DNA from: Hymenobacter tibetensis
GTDB lineage: Bacteria > Bacteroidota > Bacteroidia > Cytophagales > Hymenobacteraceae
Length of the DNA stretch: 57,500 nt
Direction: 5' to 3'
Assembly (NCBI RefSeq): GCF_022827545.1
Contig: NZ_CP094673.1
Span: 1 to 57,500 of the forward strand
This document shows positions 25,852 to 33,423 of this stretch, one piece after another. Numbering within the stretch: position 1 is the stretch's first letter; every line of letters starts with the position of its first letter. The position numbers and the translations under genes are program-made. The notes beneath the pieces were generated by a model. The model was not told where the DNA came from. It searched no databases and saw nothing but the letters and a program-made list of their open reading frames with translations.

Positions 25852-28305
25852 ATGAGTAGTACCCGCCGCGTATGCATTAGCTTGCTGCTAGCCGCCCAGG
25901 CCTTGGCCGCCTGGGCACAGCAGCCCACCAACAACCCCAAGGCCAGTCAGATTCTGCTGCCCAACGGCTGGTTGCTGACGCCGGCGGGTAGCTCCTCCTT
26001 GCCCCTGGGTGATTTGCCCCTGAACATGCAGCTGTCCCGGTCGGGGCAGCTGTTGGCCGTTACCAACAATGGGCAGAGCAAGCAGCGTATTCAACTCATT
26101 GACCCCAAGGCCGGTACCCTACTCGACCAGCAAACCATTCGGAAATCGTGGTACGGCCTGCAATTCAGCGCCGACGGCAAAAAGCTGTACGCTTCCGGCG
26201 GCAACGACAACCTTATTATAGCCTACTCCATCGTCAACCGCAAGCTGGCTTCGGCTGATACGCTGCGCTTGGGGCAGGCCTGGCCGAAAGAGAAAATCAG
26301 CCCCACCGGCATTGCCCTCGACGATGCCCGCAACCGCCTCTACACCGTCACGAAGGAAGATAACTCGCTGTATGTAGTCGACCTGAAAACCAAGGCTACG
26401 CTCAAGAAAGTGTCCCTGGGGCACGAGGCCTACAGCTGCGTGCTCGCCCCAGACCGCCGGTTGCTGTACATCTCCCTCTGGGGCGGCGACAAACTTGCTG
26501 TCTACGACACGCAAACCGAGCAGCTGGTCGGGGAAATTGCCACCGAAAGCCACCCCAACGAAATCATCCTGACCCGGAGCGGCAAGGTCCTGTTCGTGGC
26601 CAACGCCAACGACAACTCGGTTTCGGTAATTGACACCAAAACCCGCAAAGTGCTGGAGGTGATTTCCACCGCGTTGTACCCCACCAAACTCACGGGCTCA
26701 ACCACCAATGGGCTGGCCTTATCACCGGACGAGAAAACGCTCTACATCGCCAACGCCGACAACAACTGCCTAGCGGTGTTCAACGTGGCGGAGCCCGGCA
26801 AAAGCTCGGCTAAAGGATTCATCCCGACGGGCTGGTACCCCACCAACGTGAAAACGCTGGGCCGGAAAATTCTGGTAGCCAACGGCAAAGGATTTTCCTC
26901 CCTGGCTAATCCGGCGGGCCCGCAGCCCGTCAAGAAATCCGACAACAGCGGCTCACATACGGGCGTGGCCGGCGCGCCGGAAGTGCAGTACATCGGGAGC
27001 TTATTCAAGGGCACCCTCTCGTTTATCAACCAGCCCAAGGCAGACCAACTGAAAGCGTACTCGGCGCAGGTGTACGCCAACTCGCCTTTCACCAAGCAAG
27101 TAGCCGAGCAGGCCAAAGGCGAGGCGGGCAACCCTATTCCGCGGCGGGTCGGCGAGAAGTCGCCCATCAAGTACGTGTTCTATATCATCAAGGAAAACCG
27201 AACCTACGACCAGATTCTGGGGGATATGCCTGAGGGCAACGGCGACACGACGCTGTGCATCTTCCCGGAGAAGGTAACGCCCAACCACCACGCCCTGGCC
27301 CGGGAGTTTGTGCTGCTCGACAACTTCTACGTGAATGCCGAAGTGAGTGCCGACGGCCACAACTGGAGCATGGCCGCCTACGCCACCGACTACACCGAAA
27401 AAACCTGGCCTACCTCCTACGGGGGTCGCGGCGGCACCTACGACTACGAAGGCACCCGCAAAATTGCCTACCCCCGCGACGGTTATATCTGGGACTACTG
27501 CCAGCGGGCGGGCCTGAGCTACCGCAGCTACGGCGAGTTTGCCGGCGACGGCAAAGCCACCCTCAAGTCGCTGGAAGGCCACATTGCCCTGAAGTCGCCG
27601 GGCTTCGACATGGACATCAAGGACGTGGAGCGCACGCGCATCTGGCGGCAAGACTTCGACTCACTGCTGGCCCGGGGGGCGGTGCCGCAGTTCAGCACCA
27701 TCCGGCTCGGCAACGACCACACCAGCGGGCAGCGCAAAGGCAAGTTCACGCCCACGGCCGCCGTGGCCGACAACGACCTGGCGCTGGGCCAGCTCGTGGA
27801 GCACCTGAGCAAGAGCAGCATCTGGAAGGAATCCGTGATTTTCGTGCTGGAAGACGACGCTCAGAACGGCCCCGACCACGTAGACGCCCACCGTTCGCCG
27901 GCCTTTGTGATTAGCCCCTACACCCGGCGCGGCGCCGTGGACCATACCATGTATTCCACGTCGGGGGTGCTGCGCACCATGGAACTGATTCTGGGCTTGC
28001 CGCCCATGAGCCAGTATGACGCCGCTGCCCTGCCACTTTTCAACTGCTTTCAAGCCATGCCTAACCTGGCACCCTACCAAGTGAAGGCAGCGCAAGTGAA
28101 TCTCGACGCCCGCAACACGGCCTGGAACAAAAGCGCGGAACGCTCAGAGCATTTCGATTTTGCTTCCGAAGATGCGGCTCCCGACCTGGATTTAACCGAG
28201 GTGGTGTGGAAGGCCATCAAAGGCGAAGATGCCGTAGTACCGGCACCCCGCCGGGGAGCTTTTTTGAAGCTAGAGCAAAAGCGCCGTGACGACGATGACG
28301 ACTGA
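25852..28305 (+). CDS. YncE-type beta-propeller/phosphoesterase fusion protein
   Basis: 817 aa with signal peptide (ending AWAQ, about 23). N-terminal about 45-350 is a seven-bladed YncE/YVTN propeller with repeated blades (KKLYASGGNDNLIIAYS, NRLYTVTKEDNSLYVVD, KVLFVANANDNSVSVID, KTLYIANADNNCLAVF). From about 440 follows an alkaline-phosphatase superfamily phosphoesterase (PF04185-like): FYIIKENRTYDQILGD near 445-460, then FYVNAEVSADGHNWSMAAY and EDDAQNGPDHVDAHRSPAFVISPY near 667-690 carrying metal ligands. Tail ends in five Asp. Likely periplasmic or surface phosphodiesterase or phosphomonoesterase. Coupled to the Oar-like receptor upstream; terminated by the hairpin at 28331-28386. Confidence 0.9.
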   Translation: MSSTRRVCISLLLAAQALAAWAQQPTNNPKASQILLPNGWLLTPAGSSSLPLGDLPLNMQLSRSGQLLAVTNNGQSKQRIQLIDPKAGTLLDQQTIRKSWYGLQFSADGKKLYASGGNDNLIIAYSIVNRKLASADTLRLGQAWPKEKISPTGIALDDARNRLYTVTKEDNSLYVVDLKTKATLKKVSLGHEAYSCVLAPDRRLLYISLWGGDKLAVYDTQTEQLVGEIATESHPNEIILTRSGKVLFVANANDNSVSVIDTKTRKVLEVISTALYPTKLTGSTTNGLALSPDEKTLYIANADNNCLAVFNVAEPGKSSAKGFIPTGWYPTNVKTLGRKILVANGKGFSSLANPAGPQPVKKSDNSGSHTGVAGAPEVQYIGSLFKGTLSFINQPKADQLKAYSAQVYANSPFTKQVAEQAKGEAGNPIPRRVGEKSPIKYVFYIIKENRTYDQILGDMPEGNGDTTLCIFPEKVTPNHHALAREFVLLDNFYVNAEVSADGHNWSMAAYATDYTEKTWPTSYGGRGGTYDYEGTRKIAYPRDGYIWDYCQRAGLSYRSYGEFAGDGKATLKSLEGHIALKSPGFDMDIKDVERTRIWRQDFDSLLARGAVPQFSTIRLGNDHTSGQRKGKFTPTAAVADNDLALGQLVEHLSKSSIWKESVIFVLEDDAQNGPDHVDAHRSPAFVISPYTRRGAVDHTMYSTSGVLRTMELILGLPPMSQYDAAALPLFNCFQAMPNLAPYQVKAAQVNLDARNTAWNKSAERSEHFDFASEDAAPDLDLTEVVWKAIKGEDAVVPAPRRGAFLKLEQKRRDDDDD

Positions 28306-28330
28306 GCTGTATCTACTCTAATTTTCGTTT

Positions 28331-28386
28331 TTAATTGATATAAGAAAAAGGCGCTTTTTAAAGCGCCTTTTTCTTATATCAATTAA
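28331..28386. terminator. 27-bp perfect hairpin, bidirectional terminator
   Basis: Two perfectly complementary 27-nt arms (28331-28357 and 28360-28386) around a 2-nt TT loop. The inner part is a textbook bidirectional terminator: AAAAAGGCGCTTT, TT, AAAGCGCCTTTTT. The outer part (TTAATTGATATAAG and complement) is an AT-rich extension of unusual length. It closes the phosphoesterase operon on plus and can serve the integrase gene on minus. Confidence 0.9.
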
Positions 28387-28498
28387 CTATTACAAAGCTC
28401 ATGCCTACGGAACGGTTGACATCTCAAGTAGTGAAGTAGTGAAAAATAAATGGCTGCATTTAATTTCTTTTGCTCGTTGAATAATAATTAATTCTACT

Positions 28499-28579
28499 AT
28501 GCAAGTTTGGTCAGTAATAAAACATGTATGTTTTAATTCGCCCAACCACCTTCTATAGCCATAGAAAGTATACTTGCAT
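28499..28579. repeat. 8-bp inverted repeat pair near the integrase 3' end
   Basis: ATGCAAGT at 28499-28506 and its complement ACTTGCAT at 28572-28579, 65 bp apart. Between them is the small dyad AAAACAT-GT-ATGTTTT (28519-28534). They lie just beyond the stop codon of the tyrosine recombinase in AT-rich DNA. They could be recombinase arm sites, or chance. Confidence 0.3.
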
Positions 28580-28608
28580 TACACCGCAGTAGCAGAGATA
28601 CTGTCGAT

Positions 28609-29607
28609 TTATAACCCCAACTTCTGAGCAGCATTGTGTTGGCGGATATTATCGAGGCGGGTGTAGCGGCGAATCATGTCGGTGGTTTTGTGCTTGGTTT
28701 GGTTCATCACCTCACTATCATCGGCTCCGTTGAGCTTGGCAATGGTGACGAACGAGGCGCGCAAGGAGTGCGCCGTGTATTGCGCGCCGAGGCGCAGCTG
28801 CACAATTTCGTTGAGGCTGAATGTACTCAGCCGCCGCCGACTTAGGCGTTGCCCTTTGTGGAAGGATAGGAATAGTGGTCCTTCGGTGCGGCCGTGTTGT
28901 TCCAATAGGTGCAGCCAATCTTTAACAGCGCGGACAGGGCAGCTACGCCGGTCCGGCGAAAAGAAAATGGCTTTCTCTTCGGCTTCGCCTTTCTGATTGG
29001 TTTTGCTGTGCAGCAGGTCTACTACTAGCCCGTCCTCGTCGAAGTGCAAATGGCCGATATCGATGCTGGCTAACTCGTCGCGGCGGAAAGCGCCAGCCAG
29101 TCCGAGCAGCAGCAGCGCCCGGTCGCGCAGGCCGTCTGGCCGGGCGGCATCAATGCTGTGCAAGGCGCGCTTGAAGTAGGCGAGCGTGAATGCCGGGGCC
29201 TGCTTTTGCCGAACCCCTTTCTCCCGACTTATACCCTCCATCAATTCCTTGAATTGCCGATCATCGGTGGGCGTAGGCAAGCGAGCCAGTTGGTGAGCCT
29301 TGCTGATGGAGGCGCAGTGCCGCTGAATGGTGGCCACCTTCTTACCGGCATCAGCTAGCGCCGTCACAAAGGCCGCTAATGTTGGCACATCAGCGGGCAG
29401 TGAGTGGCGGCCGTGCTCTTGGCACCACAAGGTAAAGCGCTGCCAATCGCCGGCGTAAGCTCGCTGGGTGTTGGCCGCGCCACGCTGGCCGGTGGTTACG
29501 TATCGAGCCGCCGACTCAGCATAGTCGTTGATGCTGCGCGTGGCACCTACTTGTTGCGCGGCCACCGCCGGTACGTTCTGTTGTTCGGGTTGCACTTCAG
29601 ATTTCAT
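28609..29607 (-). CDS. Tyrosine recombinase/integrase
   Basis: 332 aa from ATG 29607 (a GTG lies 24 bases further upstream). N-terminal SAM-like core-binding domain about 27-130 (NTQRAYAGDWQRFTLWCQEHG) and C-terminal catalytic domain about 140-325. All catalytic residues are visible: Arg175 in GAFRRDEL, Lys202 in SKTNQKG, His280-S-L-Arg283, His306, and Tyr315 (MIRRYTRLDN). Bacteria use such enzymes for site-specific recombination. No excisionase, relaxase or cargo genes flank it. A 35-bp dyad lies about 110 bp upstream. It could be a chromosomal Xer-like or a domesticated element recombinase. Confidence 0.93.
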   Translation of the reverse strand: MKSEVQPEQQNVPAVAAQQVGATRSINDYAESAARYVTTGQRGAANTQRAYAGDWQRFTLWCQEHGRHSLPADVPTLAAFVTALADAGKKVATIQRHCASISKAHQLARLPTPTDDRQFKELMEGISREKGVRQKQAPAFTLAYFKRALHSIDAARPDGLRDRALLLLGLAGAFRRDELASIDIGHLHFDEDGLVVDLLHSKTNQKGEAEEKAIFFSPDRRSCPVRAVKDWLHLLEQHGRTEGPLFLSFHKGQRLSRRRLSTFSLNEIVQLRLGAQYTAHSLRASFVTIAKLNGADDSEVMNQTKHKTTDMIRRYTRLDNIRQHNAAQKLGL

Positions 29608-29907
29608 CAAGCAAGAATTAGCAACGAGCACGCTTTTATACTACGTAGTGTGTTGCTGCAACCAAGCCAGACATAGCACAACAACAATGTAATAAGCGGA
29701 AACAAAGTAAATCAATTACCCTCGATAAGTAAAGCTTATCAGGGGTAATCATAAATTAAGGCAATAAAAAATAGTATAATGTAATTTATATTATTTATCA
29801 TATTTACACATAAAAATGTGCTATTCACTTAAGACGATGCCGTGCGCTACGAAAACACGTTAGGCAACGTCCACATTGAAGCAGGACTTAGCTGAACCAG
29901 TAGAACG
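29608..29907. other. AT-rich intergenic region, integrase to GNAT gene
   Basis: About 300 bp without a gene, with a strongly AT-rich core at about 29755-29830. It carries the dyad at 29715-29749 and presumably the integrase promoter. The GNAT gene on the same strand ends at its right edge. Confidence 0.5.
29715..29749. repeat. 35-bp dyad, candidate recombinase site
   Basis: Two 15-bp arms (ATTACCCTCGATAAG and CTTATCAGGGGTAAT) matching at 13 of 15 positions in inverted order, around a 5-bp centre TAAAG. The size and layout resemble a tyrosine-recombinase core site (two binding arms and a short crossover region). It lies about 110 bp upstream of the integrase start. It could equally be a regulatory dyad. 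Confidence 0.45.
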
Positions 29908-30474
29908 CTACCGCACGTCTTCAGAAAGGGAAAAAGCTAGGATAGCGTATGGTACACCCTGAAATACAACTCTGCCTACAATTTCCAATCCCAGCCGTTG
30001 GGTATGGACCTGTAGGGAAGCGTTGTTTTGTTCTGCAATGAAGGCGACACCTATATCGAAACTGCCACGAAGTTCTTGCTTGTTTGCTTCAAACAATTTC
30101 AACAGCAACCCTTGGCCCCGGTATTCTTTCTTGACCAGTACCGGACCGTAGAAGAACCACCGGTACTGCGTCAGCGGAAGTTGGTGGTAAAAGAACGTAG
30201 GCAATAGCGCGCAAATTTCTTTTACCAACGGAGGGTACCGCTCGGCGGGCAGTTTGGAGTTGATAATAAACCCAACGAGTTCTTGGTTGTGAAAGGCAAC
30301 TTGACTGGGTACCGAAGTCAGCATAGCCTGCATGGCCACTGCGCTAAAGGAGCCCGTAAGGAACCCATTTTCCCGTTCCACCTCACTTACCTGCTGAAAT
30401 GTGTACTGGTTGGCTAAATTCGCCAGAGCTGGTGCATCTGCCACCGTAGCTATTCGCAAAGCAATTTCTGACAT
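29908..30474 (-). CDS. GNAT family N-acetyltransferase
   Basis: 188 aa. The acetyl-CoA binding region is visible as VLVKKEYRGQGLLLKLFEANKQEL (about 110-133), with the R/Q-x-x-G-x-G/A loop in YRGQGL. The C-terminal part has ENNASLQVHTQRLGLEIVGRVVFQG, the usual GNAT strand pair. ATG 30474 is chosen; the upstream alternative is GTG. Acceptor unknown. Divergent from the second AraC gene and downstream on the strand of nothing obvious. Confidence 0.87.
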   Translation of the reverse strand: MSEIALRIATVADAPALANLANQYTFQQVSEVERENGFLTGSFSAVAMQAMLTSVPSQVAFHNQELVGFIINSKLPAERYPPLVKEICALLPTFFYHQLPLTQYRWFFYGPVLVKKEYRGQGLLLKLFEANKQELRGSFDIGVAFIAEQNNASLQVHTQRLGLEIVGRVVFQGVPYAILAFSLSEDVR

Positions 30475-30796
30475 AGGATATTGCACTAAGTATGTCTGCT
30501 TACTACGCGTTAAAGCAGAAAGATGGGAAGAGCCCAGCCGGCTACAAACTGTATTAGAGTCCTGTCTTCAATTTTCAACGCTGCAGTATCTCTACGCAAA
30601 TCACTCCAACTTAATCAGCACAGCAGTTGACTTTACTCTACCCTATGATAAGCTCAGGCTTCTTCATTACACTATTAGTACGTGTTGGCTCCTGTTCTTT
30701 CTCGGTGTAGCGCACAGCAGCAAAGACTTCAGACAACTAAGAAGCAGAGCTGTTGATACAACCTAGCTGCTCAGCTTGATTTTCTTATTTTTGAAC
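30475..30796. other. Divergent intergenic region, GNAT and AraC
   Basis: About 320 bp. One plus-strand frame of 121 codons crosses it from inside the GNAT gene, without features. Presumed promoters of both genes. No palindrome stood out. Confidence 0.4.
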
Positions 30797-31741
30797 ATGC
30801 CGCTACCCTCCTTGACGCCCGCTGGCTCACTTGATCCGCATAATGCGACAACTTGTATCAGCCAATTGCCCGCAATTGTTCCTTCAAGCCCCTTCAATGT
30901 GTACCGCCGCGAACAGTTCAGCAACCGCAAGCTGACGTTCGGCCGGCGCGATTATTACAAGATTGCCCTTATCACTGGCAGTAGCCGCTACAACTACGCC
31001 ACACGCGGGGTTCTGATCGACCGGCCCGCATTAGTATTTTCTAATCCGTTGATTCCCTACTCTTGGGAGCCCGTTTCAGAGGAGCAAGATGGCTATCTGT
31101 GCCTGTTCACCGAAGAGTTCCTCATCCTCAACGACCGCGCCGCCAGCCTGCAGGATTCGCCGCTATTCAAGCTCGGCAGCGACCCCGTGTACTTTGTAAC
31201 CGAGACGCAGTATGCCGAATTAGATTACCTGTTCAGCAAGATATTACAGGAAACCAACTCCGGTTACCTCTATCAGCAGGAAGTGGTACGCAACTATCTG
31301 AATCTTATCATTCATGAGGCGCTGAAGCTGCGGCCACAAGCCACCTATTACCAGCACGCCAACGCCGCCAGTCGCATTGTGGCTCTGTTTCAGGGGCTGT
31401 TGGAGCGGCAGTTTCCCATCGACTCACCCAACCAAGGACTGAAGCTCCGCACCCCCGCCGATTTTGCCCGCTGCCTCTCGGTGCACGTCAACCACTTGAA
31501 CCGGGCTGTACGGGCGCGTACTGGCAAGCCTACATCGGCACACATTGCGGAGCGCATTATTGGCGAGGCCAAGGCCCTGCTGCAGCATACAAACTGGAGT
31601 ACTGCTGAAATTGCCTACGCGCTGGGCTTTGAGTATCCGACCTACTTCAACAACTTCTTTAAAAAGCAGACCGGCACTACCCCGTCTGCTCTCCGAACCT
31701 TACTCGGCCAAGACCAGACGGCAGTGCCGCCGATGGTTTGA
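30797..31741 (+). CDS. AraC-family transcriptional regulator (second copy)
   Basis: 314 aa from ATG 30797; the frame opens with a TTG at 30776. Sensor-like N-terminus (RRDYYKIALITGSSRYNYATRG, GYLCLFTEEFLILND) and a C-terminal HTH_18 domain (LSVHVNHLNRAVRARTG; TAEIAYALGFEYPTYFNNFFKKQTGTTPSALR). It is a clear paralogue of the regulator at 10142-11071, with LLERQFP, LKLRT, VHVNHLNR and TNW blocks shared. An SDR gene follows on the same strand after 102 bp, again the same arrangement. Confidence 0.92.
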   Translation: MPLPSLTPAGSLDPHNATTCISQLPAIVPSSPFNVYRREQFSNRKLTFGRRDYYKIALITGSSRYNYATRGVLIDRPALVFSNPLIPYSWEPVSEEQDGYLCLFTEEFLILNDRAASLQDSPLFKLGSDPVYFVTETQYAELDYLFSKILQETNSGYLYQQEVVRNYLNLIIHEALKLRPQATYYQHANAASRIVALFQGLLERQFPIDSPNQGLKLRTPADFARCLSVHVNHLNRAVRARTGKPTSAHIAERIIGEAKALLQHTNWSTAEIAYALGFEYPTYFNNFFKKQTGTTPSALRTLLGQDQTAVPPMV

Positions 31742-31843
31742 ATTTCTTACACTTTCGTTTGTATATCGTTATGGTTCCGCTCAGGATGGAGAGTCCTTTG
31801 TGCTGTTCAAGTAATCAGTCAGCTCATTCACTCCCCGTTCTGT

Positions 31844-32581
31844 ATGAAAAACGTTTTGATTACCGGCGCCAATAAAAGCATTGGCCTGGAAACGGCCCGT
31901 CAGCTACTCCAGCAAGGTTACTATGTGTACCTAGGCAGCCGCGACTTGCAAAAAGGCCAGCAGGCCGTCGACCAACTGCAGGCGGAAGGCTTACAACAGG
32001 TGGAAGCCATTCAGTTGGATGTGGCCGATAGCGCCTCGGTAGCGGCCGCCCGCGTAGCGCTAGGCCAGAAAACCAGCGTGCTCGACGTGCTCATCAACAA
32101 CGCCGGCATCAGCGGAGGCATGCCGCAACCAGCCCTAACCACCAGCGTGGACTTAATTAAACAGGTCTTCGAAACCAATATTTTTGGCGTAATAGCAGTC
32201 ACCCAGGCGTTTATCGACCTGCTCCAGCAAGCAGTGGAACCGCGTATTGTGAACGTATCGACGGGCCTGGCCTCTCTGACACTGCACCAAGATCCTTCCT
32301 GGCGATACTACAATATCACGGGCGCCGCGTACCACACCTCGAAAGCGGCGCTGAATGCGTACACGGTGATGCTGGCGCAGGAGCTACGCGCTACTCCCTT
32401 CAAAGTGAATGCCGTGGACCCAGGATACACGGCCACCGATTTCAACCACCACAGCGGCCCAGGGAGCGTGCCCGATGCAGCTGCGCGCGTGGTGAAAGCA
32501 GCTCTGTTGGGGCCAGATGGTTTGACCGGCCAATTTTTCAGTGACGATAACGCGCCGGAAACAGGCATCAGCCCCTGGTAA
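31844..32581 (+). CDS. Classical SDR oxidoreductase
   Basis: 245 aa, classical short-chain dehydrogenase. Cofactor motif TGANKSIG at residues 7-14, then NNAG near 86-89, catalytic Ser in NVSTG (about 143-147), and the YHTSK pair (Y about 167, K about 171). The residues after the first strand (LGSRD) suggest NADP(H). Its upstream neighbour is an AraC regulator, which probably controls it. Typical annotated relatives act on carbonyl compounds; the substrate is not deducible. Terminated by the hairpin at 32641-32675. Confidence 0.93.
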   Translation: MKNVLITGANKSIGLETARQLLQQGYYVYLGSRDLQKGQQAVDQLQAEGLQQVEAIQLDVADSASVAAARVALGQKTSVLDVLINNAGISGGMPQPALTTSVDLIKQVFETNIFGVIAVTQAFIDLLQQAVEPRIVNVSTGLASLTLHQDPSWRYYNITGAAYHTSKAALNAYTVMLAQELRATPFKVNAVDPGYTATDFNHHSGPGSVPDAAARVVKAALLGPDGLTGQFFSDDNAPETGISPW

Positions 32582-32640
32582 CACCAGCCCGTGCTCAGCC
32601 ACCTTCAAGGCTAGTCGCTTCCTTCTGCCCGCAGCACAAG

Positions 32641-32675
32641 AGAAAAGCCACCTCCGGAGCGGGGGTGGCTTTTCT
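32641..32675. terminator. Bidirectional terminator
   Basis: 12-bp stem AGAAAAGCCACC pairing with GGTGGCTTTTCT, 11-nt loop. A-rich before and T-rich after in both directions. It sits between the converging SDR (plus) and roadblock-like (minus) genes. Confidence 0.85.
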
Positions 32676-32708
32676 GTTCAACTAACTGGTATACTTGTAG
32701 ATAATAGA

Positions 32709-33089
32709 TTATTTCAGGAGCTCAGCACCCTGACGGCACACATCGCGGGCAATGGCCAGGTTGGTTTCGCGCGAGTTCACTACCAAGTAGATGAATTTCT
32801 TGCCGTCTTCGGTCAAGTTCAGCAAGTGCAGTTGGTTGGAGAGGGAGATAAGAATATCGTCAATCCGCTCGCCTTGCAGCTTCAGCGCCGTCATAGCCTT
32901 TTGCTTTTGCTTCACCACTTCGGTGTTGTAAGCGGCCGCCGTGTCGGGGTTCAACCCAGGGGCGTTGCTGTGCGAAGCCAGTGCCATACCAGACTGGATG
33001 TCAACAACTGCTACAGCCATCAGGCTTGGCAGTGCGTCGAGGATGGATTGTACTGCCTGACCAGCGGGAGAGTTAGTGGAGTAAGCCAT
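32709..33089 (-). CDS. Roadblock/LC7-like small protein
   Basis: 126 aa. The segment SLMAVAVVDIQSGMALASHS (about 22-41) and the C-terminal strand-helix pattern (FIYLVVNSRETNLAIARDVC) resemble the profilin-like fold of roadblock/LC7 proteins, which in bacteria act with small GTPases or signalling proteins. It lies back to back with the hybrid histidine kinase gene, which suggests a shared signalling role. The assignment rests on fold-like pattern only. Start ATG 33089, where the domain begins. Confidence 0.6.
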   Translation of the reverse strand: MAYSTNSPAGQAVQSILDALPSLMAVAVVDIQSGMALASHSNAPGLNPDTAAAYNTEVVKQKQKAMTALKLQGERIDDILISLSNQLHLLNLTEDGKKFIYLVVNSRETNLAIARDVCRQGAELLK

Positions 33090-33423
33090 GATACGAAGGG
33101 TAGAAGGAGGAGTGAATAAATGGATGAAAGTCTGTTGGAAAGCCTCCAGAGCAAGAAACTGATGCACAACCTGTGTTTCTGCCCCGTTGACATTACAAGG
33201 ATAGCGGGGCTACTTGGCTGGTTTTAGGATTTATGTCGGATTGCCAGTTTTTTGCTGTGAACGGTCGTATTTTTACAGCGAGTGGAAACTGCAATGAGTG
33301 CTGGGTGGGCACTGCTTCCCCTCAGCAGTTTCAGTTGGCGCAGCTTTTTCGCCGGCTTCACCACCGTGCAGCACCAATCGATAGGCTTGCCGGAGTGCGC
33401 GCTACCCTTTCTTTGCTTTTCGC
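33090..33423. other. Divergent intergenic region, roadblock-like gene and histidine kinase
   Basis: About 334 bp. No gene recognised; the short frames here run from inside neighbouring genes. Likely carries both promoters. No clear palindrome or promoter consensus stood out. Confidence 0.4.

Noticed and set aside
27001..27914. Two long frames on both strands inside the phosphoesterase gene
   Set aside because: Ala/Arg/Gly/Pro-rich shadows of the true frame, with no conserved motif.
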